A stretch of DNA of 64,000 bases. Source: Aphodovivens sp036306585. Its GTDB lineage: Bacteria > Actinomycetota > Coriobacteriia > Coriobacteriales > Eggerthellaceae. The DNA lies in contig JAXJZF010000002.1 in NCBI GenBank assembly GCA_036306585.1, positions 1-64,000 on the forward strand. The letters are read 5' to 3'. Below the pieces are notes generated by a model, which ran no database searches, was not told the DNA's origin, and saw only the letters and a program-made list of their open reading frames with translations. The stretch's first letter is position 1. Each line of letters opens with the position of its first letter. Positions 53,589-61,661 of this stretch are shown in pieces. Position numbers and translations under genes: made by a program.

Positions 53589-53621
53589 AAAATGCCGCCC
53601 GGTCATCGGGCGGCATTTTTG
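53589..53621. terminator. Terminator between the 100-aa gene and cysE
   Basis: AAAATGCCGCCCG-GTCAT-CGGGCGGCATTTT perfect stem; usable in both directions. Confidence 0.9.
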
Positions 53622-53717
53622 TTGAGAGCTGCTTGTGCGGTTTGTCGGTCAACCATGCGCGTTCTTTCGCTGCGAATGGGATGCGGAGCGGACAGCCCTG
53701 ATAACCCGCTGGGCCTC

Positions 53718-54629
53718 CTAGTCGCGTTCGCCGGGTTGGCGGACGGTGATCTCCTGCTCCTTCACCGACACGCGCGAATGTGGCGGCACGCTGAACGTCA
53801 CGAACGTGGAGCCGGCAATGACCGACCCTTCGCCGATGACGGTTTCGCCTCCCAGCACCGAGGCGTTGGAGTAGATGGTCACGTTGTCTCCGATGGTGGG
53901 GTGGCGCTTCACTCCTGCGAGCCTCTGCCCGCCGCGGGTGGAAAGCGCGCCCAGGGTCACGCCCTGGTACAGCTTCACGTGGTTGCCGATTTCGGTGGTC
54001 TCGCCGATAACCACGCCGGTGCCGTGGTCGATGAAGAAGTACTCGCCGATCTTCGCGCCTGCCCCGATGTCGATGCCGGTGCCGGAGTGGGCGAGCTCGG
54101 TCATGATGCGGGGGATGATGGGCACCTTCTGCTCGTAGAGCACATGCGCTACGCGGTACACGTAGATGGCGTACAGCCCCGGGTACGCGAAGATTACTTC
54201 TTCCTTGGATCCTGCCGCTGGGTCGCCCTCGTAGAGCGCTTCGACGTCGGTGAGCAGGATGCTCTGGATGCTGGGCAGTTCGTTGAAGAACGCTGCGAGG
54301 ATCTCGTCGGTGCGTTGTTGGATCTCGTCTGGGGCGCAGCGGGCGTCCGGATCGTCGGAGGTGTAGGTGAGCGCCAGGACGATTTGCTCGCGCAGCTCGC
54401 GCTCGACTTCCATGAGCGTATTGCCGATGAAGTAGGACGGGCTGGCGTAGGCCGACAGCATCTCGGTGCCGAAGTAACCGGGGAACATCACGCGGCGCAG
54501 CGTCTTCAGGACGTTTTTCACGGCGAAGCGGCTGGGGAAGCGCCTGCCGGGTTTGGTGAAGAAGATCTCGTCGGCATCGTAGTTCTTCTCGATGCCTTTG
54601 ACGATTCGATCGAGGTTGGCTCCGAACAT
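53718..54629 (-). CDS. cysE: Serine O-acetyltransferase
   Basis: Makes O-acetylserine for cysteine synthesis. 303 residues: helical N-terminal domain, then left-handed beta-helix with hexapeptide repeats. GTGIDIGAGAKIGEYFFIDH contains the catalytic His-Asp region; GVVIGETTEIGNHVKLYQGV and RHPTIGDNVTIYSNASVLGG follow. It belongs to the longer EpsC-like group. AAGGAG lies five nt before the ATG at 54629. A -10 TATAAT (54672-54677, minus) lies upstream. No cysK is adjacent. Confidence 0.94.
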   Translation of the reverse strand: MFGANLDRIVKGIEKNYDADEIFFTKPGRRFPSRFAVKNVLKTLRRVMFPGYFGTEMLSAYASPSYFIGNTLMEVERELREQIVLALTYTSDDPDARCAPDEIQQRTDEILAAFFNELPSIQSILLTDVEALYEGDPAAGSKEEVIFAYPGLYAIYVYRVAHVLYEQKVPIIPRIMTELAHSGTGIDIGAGAKIGEYFFIDHGTGVVIGETTEIGNHVKLYQGVTLGALSTRGGQRLAGVKRHPTIGDNVTIYSNASVLGGETVIGEGSVIAGSTFVTFSVPPHSRVSVKEQEITVRQPGERD

Positions 54630-54671
54630 CTGGTCTCCTTGGATTGCGGGTGATGACGATGGAACTGCTCT

Positions 54672-54677
54672 ATTATA
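54672..54677 (-). promoter_or_regulatory. -10 box of cysE
   Basis: Perfect TATAAT on the minus strand, 43 nt upstream of the cysE start; the -35 hexamer is poor. Confidence 0.5.
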
Positions 54678-54850
54678 GTAAAGCGCCTGCGGGAAACGCA
54701 TCGCGAAGGCGAAAGCGACAATCGCTTCAAATAGAGGCTTGGGCCAAAGGGCAGGCAGAGGTTGCTTTGCGATCGGTAGGAACGCACGACTAGGCGTCCC
54801 GATAGACGGATGGGCATACGCAGCGTTGGGGGTCAATTGTCCCGAATAGC

Positions 54851-54883
54851 AAAACAGGCCACCGACATAGTGCCGATGGCCTG
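54851..54883 (-). terminator. Terminator of tRNA-Ala
   Basis: Minus-strand hairpin with arms CAGGCCA / TGGCCTG and inner CGGCA/TGTCG pairing, followed by TTTTG. Confidence 0.75.
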
Positions 54884-54891
54884 CGATATCA

Positions 54892-54967
54892 TGGTGGAGC
54901 ATAGGGGGATCGAACCCCTGACCTCATGGCTGCCAGCCATGCGCTCTCCCAGCTGAGCTAATGCCCC
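54892..54967 (-). tRNA. tRNA-Ala (anticodon GGC)
   Basis: 76-nt cloverleaf on the minus strand with encoded CCA. Acceptor GGGGCAT/ATGCTCC (one G-U pair); anticodon stem CATGG/CCATG encloses CTGGCAG, giving GGC (reads GCC). T-arm GGTTCGATCC is canonical. Confidence 0.97.
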
Positions 54968-54997
54968 GAATGGGTTGCCGCCGAAGCAGCAACGGAT

Positions 54998-55026
54998 ATA
55001 TTACGCGATTCTGCCCGACCGCGCAA
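54998..55026 (-). promoter_or_regulatory. Promoter of tRNA-Ala
   Basis: Minus strand: TTGCGC (55026-55021), exact 17-nt spacer, TAATAT (55003-54998), about 30 nt before the mature 5' end. Confidence 0.6.
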
Positions 55027-55154
55027 CCCCCAATTTTGCCGAATCTCAAACTTTGTCACGGCGCCGTGCGGGAGGGGCCGGGGATTCTTTTTTCGCTTTC
55101 CTTCCACGGCGTCGTCGATGCCCGACGTTGGGCAAGAAGAACGAGGACATTGCC

Positions 55155-56507
55155 TTATCTCTTCAGCACGGTGACGCCTTCGGCAGGCTGTGGATAGCAG
55201 GTGCGCAGATCTTTCAAATAGTCGGCCATCGTGTATTTCAGCGGATGGCATTGCATGATCTCGGTTTCCCTCTCCCAGTTGCAGTTGCCTAGGCAGATGG
55301 GGAGGAGCCTGCATGCGGCGCACTGCGCGTTCTGGAAGGGGTCGTGGCTGATGACGTTGAGCTGCTCCTCGGAAGGGTCGGATTCGTCGAGCAGATTGAA
55401 CGCCACGTGATCGGCGCGGCCCGCATAGCCGTCGCACACGTACACGTCGCCCTTGCAATCGATGAGGAAGTTATTGCGGCGCTGACCGTTGCAGAACGTC
55501 GGCGGAGCGGCGAGCTTCGTTTCGATCGCCTGCGCGTCGAACCCGTCGCGCGCGAATTCCTCGTGCTCAAGCGTTGCGAACTCCCGTGGGCTGAACAAGT
55601 CGAAATCGGGCTTGCAGAACGGGGCGGTTCCGAAGAATCGCCCGCAGTCGGAAAGTCGCCCGCATGCAAGGTCGATACCCAGATCGTCGCGCAGTTTGTC
55701 GCGCAGCGGGCGGTATTCGGGCCAGTTCACGCGGTCGACGTTCATGATGGCGTTCACGCCGATGCCGTGCTCGAGGAACAGTCTCGCGGCGTTCATCACG
55801 CGTTGGAAGGAATTCGCGTCGTCGGCAGGGACGCGGCGCTTGTTGTGCGTTTCCTCGAAGCCGTCGATGGTGAGCATCGCCGCTTTCACGCGGCAGCGGG
55901 CGAGCATGGCGGCAGCGTCGTCGTCGATGAGGTCGCCGTTGGTGAGGATCATCGCCCTGTAGTCCACGCCGCGCTCGTCGCAGAAGCCCATCATCATCTG
56001 TGACAGGCGTTCCACCTGCGGCAGGGCGAGGGATGGGTCGCCGCCGTACCATTGGACGGTCAAGCTCGAGAACGGGAACTCCTCGTAGCGCTTTCCCATG
56101 AAACCCACGATGGCGTCCATGACGTCGTGCTTCATGACGTCATGGACCGTGGGAAGGCCCTGCTCGTAGCAGTAGGGGCAGCGGTAGTTGCAAGCGTAGG
56201 TGGGCGCGAGCACCAGCATGAGGCTTGTGCGATCGGCGCGAGCGGCTTCGAAGCGATCGCGTAAGCGCTGCAGCTCTTCGGCGGGAGAGTTCTGGGTGAG
56301 GAAGCCCGCATCTTCGAGATCGCGCACGAGCGCCGCGGTTCGGTCGGACGTGTCATCGGGGTTGGGCGCGGCGTCTGCTTGGAGGAAGCCTTCGTATACG
56401 GTGCGCGCAGCGTCGTCCAATGCCGCGAAAGCGCCCGATGCAGTGTTGTAGAGAAGCGTTTCCGTCCCGTCGACGAAGAGGATGTTGTACCGCGATGCTC
56501 GTTCCAT
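55155..56507 (-). CDS. Radical SAM / SPASM domain protein (peptide-maturase-like)
   Basis: 450 residues. The N-terminal 90 residues (YNILFVDGTETLLYNTASGA, FAALDDAARTVYEGFL) look like the leader-like domain common in peptide-modifying radical SAM enzymes. The radical SAM cluster is Cys106-x3-Cys110-x2-Cys113 in YACNYRCPYC. The C-terminal SPASM region has about eight cysteines (FCNGQRR, CKGDVYVCDGY, CAACRLLPICLGNC, MQC) for auxiliary Fe-S clusters. Family members act as RiPP maturases or anaerobic sulfatase-maturases. No sulfatase and no convincing precursor peptide is adjacent, so the substrate is open. Confidence 0.88.
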   Translation of the reverse strand: MERASRYNILFVDGTETLLYNTASGAFAALDDAARTVYEGFLQADAAPNPDDTSDRTAALVRDLEDAGFLTQNSPAEELQRLRDRFEAARADRTSLMLVLAPTYACNYRCPYCYEQGLPTVHDVMKHDVMDAIVGFMGKRYEEFPFSSLTVQWYGGDPSLALPQVERLSQMMMGFCDERGVDYRAMILTNGDLIDDDAAAMLARCRVKAAMLTIDGFEETHNKRRVPADDANSFQRVMNAARLFLEHGIGVNAIMNVDRVNWPEYRPLRDKLRDDLGIDLACGRLSDCGRFFGTAPFCKPDFDLFSPREFATLEHEEFARDGFDAQAIETKLAAPPTFCNGQRRNNFLIDCKGDVYVCDGYAGRADHVAFNLLDESDPSEEQLNVISHDPFQNAQCAACRLLPICLGNCNWERETEIMQCHPLKYTMADYLKDLRTCYPQPAEGVTVLKR

Positions 56508-56698
56508 GGGATGCTCCTTCCTTTTCGTACCCGATCATCATAGCGCTGCTGCTCGGCGGCGGTGGCGGGATGCGGCAGGCGAAGGCGTTGCCGGAGTTGG
56601 AAGTTATGCAGATTTTTTTCAGGTTCGGCAATGGCTCTTTTCTTAGAGTGCGCTTCAAGGTGTTCAATTAGGGCTATCGTGCTTTTCGCAGTGGTGTG

Positions 56699-56727
56699 CG
56701 CCTTTCGCCTGCGCGCCGCGAAAGGCG
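56699..56727. repeat. Inverted repeat upstream of the aldo/keto reductase
   Basis: CGCCTTTCGC ... GCGAAAGGCG, perfect 10-bp arms with a 9-nt spacer, ending 37 nt before the start codon. Candidate operator or leader hairpin. Confidence 0.5.
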
Positions 56728-56764
56728 AATCGTGATAGAGGGGACATTCAGAAGGAGGCACTTG

Positions 56765-57901
56765 GTGCAGTATCGCGACTTTCAGGACGAGAAGCTTTCC
56801 GCGTATGCCATGGGCTGCATGCGCCTGCCCGTCATCGACGGCGACGATGCCAAGATCGACGAGGAGGCGGCCATCGAAATGGTCGACTACGCGTTCGATC
56901 ACGGTGTGAACTACTTCGACACCGCCTGGGGATACCATGGCGGCAACTCCGAGTTGGTGGTGGGCCGCGCGCTGGCGCGCCATCCGCGCGAGCAGTTCAA
57001 CATCGCCTCGAAGTTTCCCGGCTACGATCTTTCCAATTTCGGCAAGGTCGAGGAGATCTTCGAGAAGCAGCTGGAGAAATGCCAGGTGGAGCATTTCGAC
57101 TTCTACTTGGCGCATAACGTGTGCGAGCTGAACATCGACTCATACCTTGACGAGGACAAATACCACACCATCGAGTACCTGCTGAAGCAGAAGGAGGCGG
57201 GCCGCATCCGCCATCTGGGCTTCTCGGTGCATGGTGGCATGGATGTGCTCCAGCGCTTCCTGGATGCGTTCGGCGAGCATATGGAATTCTGCCAGATCCA
57301 GCTGAACTACCTCGACTGGACGTTCCAGGACGCCAAGGCGAAGGTGGAGCTCCTGTCTTCCGAAAACATTCCGGTGTGGGTTATGGAGCCCGTGCGCGGC
57401 GGTCAGTTGTGCACGCTCGCCGACGACCAGCAGGCGGTGCTCGATGCCGTCACCCCTGGCCGCGAGCCGGTGGAGTGGGCGCTGCGTTGGCTGCTGTCGC
57501 GCCCCGAGGCGGCCACCATCCTCTCCGGCGCTTCCGCGCTCGACCAGATGAAGCAGAACATCCAGATCTTCGACGATGCCCAGCCGCTTTCCGTCGAGGA
57601 GGAGGCCGCGCTGGCAAAGGTCGCCAAGATGCGCACCGCGGGCAACGTGCTGCCCTGCACGGCGTGCCATTACTGCACCAGCCATTGCCCCCAGGAGCTG
57701 GATATCCCGCACCTGCTGGCGCTGTACAACGAGCATAAGGTGACCAACGGCGGTTTCATCGCCCCCATGGCGCTCGCCGCTCTGCCCGAGGACAAGCAGC
57801 CTGCCGCCTGCATCGGCTGCGGCAGCTGCTCGGCGGTGTGCCCACAGCAGATCGATATCCCCGGCGCTCTGGCCGACTTCGTCGAGATGCTGAAGGCGTA
57901 G
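56765..57901 (+). CDS. Aldo/keto reductase with C-terminal 2[4Fe-4S] ferredoxin domain
   Basis: 378 residues from the GTG start (GGAGG six nt upstream). AKR barrel with catalytic Asp52, Tyr57 (FDTAWGYHGG), Lys83 (IASKFPGY) and His in FYLAHNV. The C-terminus carries two Cys motifs: 298/301/304/308 and 349/352/355/359, i.e. two 4Fe-4S sites. This architecture is common in anaerobes and suggests electron exchange with ferredoxin instead of, or besides, NADPH. Substrate unknown. Ends at a terminator shared with the convergent Mrp gene. Confidence 0.93.
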   Translation: MQYRDFQDEKLSAYAMGCMRLPVIDGDDAKIDEEAAIEMVDYAFDHGVNYFDTAWGYHGGNSELVVGRALARHPREQFNIASKFPGYDLSNFGKVEEIFEKQLEKCQVEHFDFYLAHNVCELNIDSYLDEDKYHTIEYLLKQKEAGRIRHLGFSVHGGMDVLQRFLDAFGEHMEFCQIQLNYLDWTFQDAKAKVELLSSENIPVWVMEPVRGGQLCTLADDQQAVLDAVTPGREPVEWALRWLLSRPEAATILSGASALDQMKQNIQIFDDAQPLSVEEEAALAKVAKMRTAGNVLPCTACHYCTSHCPQELDIPHLLALYNEHKVTNGGFIAPMALAALPEDKQPAACIGCGSCSAVCPQQIDIPGALADFVEMLKA

Positions 57902-57976
57902 CCCGCACACGATCGCGCTGCGCTGCGTCGCCGCTTGCGATGGGCGCGCCGCAGCTTGTCGGTTTGACTGAAAGAA

Positions 57977-58008
57977 AAGGCCCCGGAAGGATGATCCTCC
58001 GGGGCCTT
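57977..58008. terminator. Bidirectional terminator between AKR and mrp
   Basis: AAGGCCCCGGA ... TCCGGGGCCTT, perfect 11-bp stem with a 10-nt loop. Confidence 0.82.
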
Positions 58009-58031
58009 CGCCATCATAGAGGGGATCGTGC

Positions 58032-58892
58032 CTACTGGGCGTCCCTCTCCACGCGATGCGCCTTCTCCACCTGGTCGATGATGGGATCGAGCGCGCCCTC
58101 GACGTCGTATTCCTCGACCTTTCCTTCGTCGCACAGGTGGGCGAACGCCGGATCGAGGGGCAGGGTGGCGTAGGCGGGGATTGCGTACTTCGTCGCCACG
58201 GCTTCGCCCTGAGGCTCGCCGAAGATGAAGTGCTGCTTGCCGCACTCGTCGCATTTGAAGTAGGCCATGTTCTCGACCAGACCGATGACGGGCACGTCCA
58301 GGCTATGCGCCAGGTTCACGGCTTTGCCCACGATCATGGCAACGAGCTCCTGCGGCGCCGACACGGTGACGATGCCGTCGACTGGCAGCTGCTGGAACAC
58401 GGTGAGGAACACGTCGGAAGTTCCCGGAGGCATGTCGACGAACAGGTAGTCGATGTCGCCCCAGTTGGTTTCGCCCCAGAACTGGCTGATGATGCCCGAC
58501 ACCACCGGGCCGCGCCAGGCAACCGGCGCGTCTTCTTGGGGAAGCATCAGGTTAACGGACATGACTTCGATGCCGCTTTCGGTGGAGGCGGGGAAGATAC
58601 CGTCCTGGTCGGCGATCAGATGGCCCTTGATGCCGAAGGTCTTGGGGATGGACGGGCCGGTGACGTCGGCGTCCAGGATGCCCACCTTGTAGCCGCGTTT
58701 CTGCATCTGGCTTGCCAACAGGCTGGTGACCAGCGACTTGCCCACGCCTCCCTTGCCGCTCACCACGCCGATGACGTGCTTGACGGAGCTGCGCTTGTTC
58801 AGCTGCAGGGTGCTGGGCCCCGATGCCGTGCGGTCGCCGCAGCCGGAGACGCCGCAGCTGCTGCACTCGTGTGTGCATTCTTCTTCTGCCAT
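58032..58892 (-). CDS. mrp: Mrp/NBP35-type Fe-S cluster carrier ATPase
   Basis: P-loop protein that carries and delivers Fe-S clusters. 286 residues. The N-terminal tail has four cysteines (6, 10, 13, 18) resembling the N-terminal cluster of Nbp35. Deviant Walker A is SGKGGVGKS (45-53); DIDYLFVDMPPGTSDV is Walker B; the conserved CxxC is in YFKCDECGKQHF for the bridging cluster. AAGGAGG lies five nt before the ATG at 58892. Divergent from the amidohydrolase gene, with repeated AGCATATA motifs between. Confidence 0.94.
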   Translation of the reverse strand: MAEEECTHECSSCGVSGCGDRTASGPSTLQLNKRSSVKHVIGVVSGKGGVGKSLVTSLLASQMQKRGYKVGILDADVTGPSIPKTFGIKGHLIADQDGIFPASTESGIEVMSVNLMLPQEDAPVAWRGPVVSGIISQFWGETNWGDIDYLFVDMPPGTSDVFLTVFQQLPVDGIVTVSAPQELVAMIVGKAVNLAHSLDVPVIGLVENMAYFKCDECGKQHFIFGEPQGEAVATKYAIPAYATLPLDPAFAHLCDEGKVEEYDVEGALDPIIDQVEKAHRVERDAQ

Positions 58893-58950
58893 GGATACCT
58901 CCTTGGTTGCGCCATGCCCTTCATGGCGTTTCTCGTCTAGCGGGGATAAT

Positions 58951-59040
58951 AGCATATATGTTATGAGCATATAGGGTGTTTGGGCGCGGGGTCCGATTTA
59001 TCCGCAGAAGCCGCCAGTATTGGATATAATCCTATATGCT
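58951..59040. promoter_or_regulatory. Divergent promoter region mrp/amidohydrolase with AGCATATA repeats
   Basis: AGCATATA occurs at 58951-58958 and 58966-58973 and inverted at 59033-59040. AGCATATAGG (58966-58975) and CCTATATGCT (59031-59040) form a perfect 10-bp inverted repeat. TATAAT at 59025-59030 is a -10 box for the rightward gene; the inverted copy overlaps its probable start site. On the left side TATTAT serves as a likely -10 for mrp. Confidence 0.6.
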
Positions 59041-59090
59041 TAGCGAAGAATCGGACGCAGCGGGCGCCCGCGACGAACCAAGGAGGCTCC

Positions 59091-60386
59091 ATGCTCTTCA
59101 AGAACATCGATCTGCTCGACGGGAATCTGGATTTCCAGGCTCACCAGTGGGTTGGCGTGAAAGACGGCGTCATCGACTGCATCGGCGACGGTGCGCCTGA
59201 CAACGCCGAGGCTTACGGGGAGGTCTACGACGGCGAGGGAAAACTGCTGCTGCCGGCATTCTACAATGCGCACGCCCACGCTCCTATGACGCTGCTGCGC
59301 GGCTATGCCGAGAACCTGCCGCTGCAGGCTTGGCTCAACGAGAAATGCTGGCCGTTCGAAGGCAAGATGACCGCCGAGGACAACTATTGGGGCACGCTTC
59401 TGGCGTGCGCGGAGATGGCGCGCTACGGCGTGGTGAGCTTCTCGGACATGTACTACCACACCGATGAGCGCGTGCGCGCAGTTGACGAGGCCGGCATGAA
59501 GATGAACGTGTGCGAAAGCGAGCTGTTCTTCGAGGAGAAGCCGTTTTCCGAATATGCCATCGCCGCGAAGATGGACGAGTACGTGAAGAAGTATCACGGT
59601 GCGCTGGGTGGGCGCATCCTGGTGGACTACAACATTCATGCCGAGTACACCTCTAACGAGGTGACCTGCCGCGACATCGCCGCTGCCGTGAAGGATGCGG
59701 GGCTACGGATGCACCTGCACCTGTCCGAGACGAAAAGCGAGCACGAGGAATGCAAGGGTCGTCACAATGGCATGACCCCGGCGGCGTATTTCGCCAGCAT
59801 CGGCGTGTTCGACGTTCCCACCACGGCTGCGCATTGCGTGTGGTGCGATGACGACGATCTGAAGATCCTAATGGAGCACGGTGTGAGCGCGGCGCTCAAC
59901 CCCGCTTCCAACATGAAGCTGGGCAGCGGCTTCGCGCCGGTGACGAAGATGCTCGAACAGGGTGTGAGCGTGGCGCTGGGCACGGACGGCATGGCTTCCA
60001 ACAACAACCATGACATGTTTCAGGACCTGTACCTGATGGCGTTACTGTCGAAGGGCTATCTAAACGATCCCACCGCCGTCACTCCCAAGCAGGCGCTTTC
60101 CGCCGCGACGCGCGGCGGCGCCCTGGCGCAGGGCCGTGAGGACTGCGGCAAGGTCGCTGTGGGAATGAAGGCCGATCTCATGGTGGTGGACACCGCCGGC
60201 CCTTCGTGGCATCCCATGACCGACCCGTTGATGAATGTGGTGTACGCGGGCCATGGCTCCGACGTCGTGCTCACGCTTTGTGACGGCGCGGTGGTGTACC
60301 GCGACGGTGAATGGCCAGGCATTGACGTCGAGCGCGTCAAGGCCGAGTGCACCCAGCGCACCCAGCGCATCATCTCCGAGCTGTAA
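59091..60386 (+). CDS. Amidohydrolase, probable SAH/MTA deaminase (MtaD/SsnA-like)
   Basis: Metal-dependent deaminase of 431 residues. Metal ligands His61 and His63 (NAHAHAPMTLLRGYAENL), His in MHLHLSETKSEHEE, His in TAAHCVW and Asp in ALGTDGMASNNN are all present. The pattern NPASNMKLGSG is typical of the S-adenosylhomocysteine / methylthioadenosine deaminase branch. AAGGAGG precedes the ATG. A link to the homocysteine methyltransferase-like gene 6 kb away is possible but unproven; other amino-hydrolase substrates cannot be excluded. Confidence 0.87.
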   Translation: MLFKNIDLLDGNLDFQAHQWVGVKDGVIDCIGDGAPDNAEAYGEVYDGEGKLLLPAFYNAHAHAPMTLLRGYAENLPLQAWLNEKCWPFEGKMTAEDNYWGTLLACAEMARYGVVSFSDMYYHTDERVRAVDEAGMKMNVCESELFFEEKPFSEYAIAAKMDEYVKKYHGALGGRILVDYNIHAEYTSNEVTCRDIAAAVKDAGLRMHLHLSETKSEHEECKGRHNGMTPAAYFASIGVFDVPTTAAHCVWCDDDDLKILMEHGVSAALNPASNMKLGSGFAPVTKMLEQGVSVALGTDGMASNNNHDMFQDLYLMALLSKGYLNDPTAVTPKQALSAATRGGALAQGREDCGKVAVGMKADLMVVDTAGPSWHPMTDPLMNVVYAGHGSDVVLTLCDGAVVYRDGEWPGIDVERVKAECTQRTQRIISEL

Positions 60387-60433
60387 AGGCATCGGCAGCC
60401 TGTCCTAGCGGCTGCCTTTCGGACGCTCGGCTT

Positions 60434-60487
60434 CTCCCGTCCCTTGGCCACATTTCGTGAGGCCAGGACGGGAGTTTTTTATTTTTT
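60434..60487 (+). terminator. Terminator of the amidohydrolase gene
   Basis: CTCCCGTCC and TGGCC arms pair with GGCCA and GGACGGGAG around a CATTTCG-containing loop, followed by a TTTTTTATTTTTT tract. Very strong. Confidence 0.92.
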
Positions 60488-60554
60488 CACGGATGGGCGA
60501 TTGGATGCTTGCCGCTCATTGCGAGCGCTTTCCCGGTGATCTGCTCTGTGTACT

Positions 60555-60580
60555 TATTTATTTGCAACATAAAATAAATA
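60555..60580. promoter_or_regulatory. AT-rich palindrome upstream of the mod promoter
   Basis: TATTTATTT-N8-AAATAAATA, perfect 9-bp arms, ending 12 nt before the -35 box. CAATTAGAAATATTG follows. Candidate site for a Mo/W-responsive or other regulator. Confidence 0.5.
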
Positions 60581-60592
60581 CAATTAGAAATA

Positions 60593-60621
60593 TTGTCAAA
60601 AAAGAATAAACAGCATTATAC
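60593..60621 (+). promoter_or_regulatory. Promoter of modABC
   Basis: TTGTCA (60593-60598), exact 17-nt spacer, TATACT (60616-60621), in the only markedly AT-rich island of this end. It implies a leader of about 185 nt before modA. Confidence 0.7.
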
Positions 60622-60627
60622 TGAAAA

Positions 60628-60815
60628 AAGGATAAGTTGGTCGAAGATCGGAAGTCGTATGGCGGGGAACCGCGCCCCTTGCATCTCGATGCGTGCGGGC
60701 CATCTGCGAAACGATACGTGGGCGTTAAGGGAGCGCTTGGCGGTCCGATGCGTCGGCCGACGAAAAGAAGAGCGGCAGGCATCTCATCGCCGTTAATCTC
60801 GATTGAGGAGGAGAT
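60628..60815 (+). other. Long 5' leader of modA
   Basis: GC-rich leader without a supported gene. Small hairpins are seen at 60681-60692 (GCATC-TC-GATGC) and 60751-60762 (CGTCGG-CCGACG). It could be an RNA regulatory region, but I could not match it to the Moco riboswitch consensus. Confidence 0.4.
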
Positions 60816-61658
60816 GTGTTGTTGTTAACGAAATATCGGAAAATCCTGACCAGGCGAAAATTCGCGGTATTGGGGGCCGCGGCCTGCGTCTTGCTTCTGA
60901 CCATGGGTCTCGTCGGATGCGCGTCAGGGGACGGGTCCGGCAGGGAGGAGCAGCCTGTTGGGGATTCCCAACAGGCCAGTCTCGAGGGAAAACAACTCAA
61001 CATCTATTGCGGCGCGGGCATGACCGATCCCTTCCAAGAGATCGCCGACGCGTTCGAAGCCGAGACGGGCTGTACCATGAACGTGACGTTCGCCAATGCG
61101 GCGCAGATACAGACGCAGATCGGCACCACCGATGAAGGCGATTTCTTTATCGCGGGATCAGCCGACGAGCTTAAGCCCGTGGAGAGCTACGTTGCCGAGC
61201 AGACCGACCTGGTGAAGCACATTCCCGTTCTGGTGGTTCCCGTCGATAACCCGAAGAACGTCACAGGTCTCGCCGACCTTGCCGGATGCGATCGCGTGCT
61301 GGTGGGCGATCCCGAATCAACGCCTATCGGCAAGATCGCCCAGAACGCGCTCACTAAGCTGGGTATTTGGGATCGACTTTCGGCCGATGGCGTGCTGACT
61401 ACGACCACTACCGCTCCGCAGATCTCCGCCGCGCTCGCCAATGGAGAGGGCGACGCGGGCATCGTGTGGAAGGAGAACGTCACCGATGATAGGTCGGTCA
61501 TCGTGGACACGGGCGATCTTGACGCGTTCGTGAAGACCGTTCCCGCAGCCCAGCTCACTTGCGCCGACGATGCGGATGCCGTCGCAGCGTTCAATGACTT
61601 TCTGCAAACCGACACCGCCTGGGATATCTGGGCGGAATACGGCTACGAGCGGGCGTAG
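60816..61658 (+). CDS. modA: Molybdate/tungstate-binding lipoprotein (ModA-like)
   Basis: Extracytoplasmic substrate-binding protein of an ABC importer, 280 residues. The signal peptide ends in the lipobox MGLVGC, giving a lipid-anchored Cys; its n-region reads LTRRKFAVLG, resembling a twin-arginine signal. The mature part starts LNIYCGAGMTDPFQEIADAF as in ModA, with STPIGKIAQNALTKLGIWD and ISAALANGEGDAGIVWKENV later. Oxyanion identity (Mo or W) cannot be told. GTG 60816 or TTG 60819 is the start, after GAGGAGG. First gene of the modABC operon. Confidence 0.88.
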   Translation: MLLLTKYRKILTRRKFAVLGAAACVLLLTMGLVGCASGDGSGREEQPVGDSQQASLEGKQLNIYCGAGMTDPFQEIADAFEAETGCTMNVTFANAAQIQTQIGTTDEGDFFIAGSADELKPVESYVAEQTDLVKHIPVLVVPVDNPKNVTGLADLAGCDRVLVGDPESTPIGKIAQNALTKLGIWDRLSADGVLTTTTTAPQISAALANGEGDAGIVWKENVTDDRSVIVDTGDLDAFVKTVPAAQLTCADDADAVAAFNDFLQTDTAWDIWAEYGYERA

Positions 61659-61661
61659 GCG

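Noticed and set aside
56353..56667. Short minus-strand frame overlapping the start of the radical SAM gene, considered as a precursor peptide
   Set aside because: Starts with TTG, has no ribosome binding site, contains a poly-Pro stretch and runs 155 nt into the radical SAM gene in another frame.
60593..60796. 67-codon frame between the amidohydrolase and modA
   Set aside because: TTG start inside the mod promoter, no ribosome binding site, Arg-rich; the stretch is better explained as promoter and leader.
60628..60815. Moco riboswitch upstream of modA
   Set aside because: Long leader and suitable genes, but I could not line it up with the remembered Moco RNA consensus; kept only as a leader.
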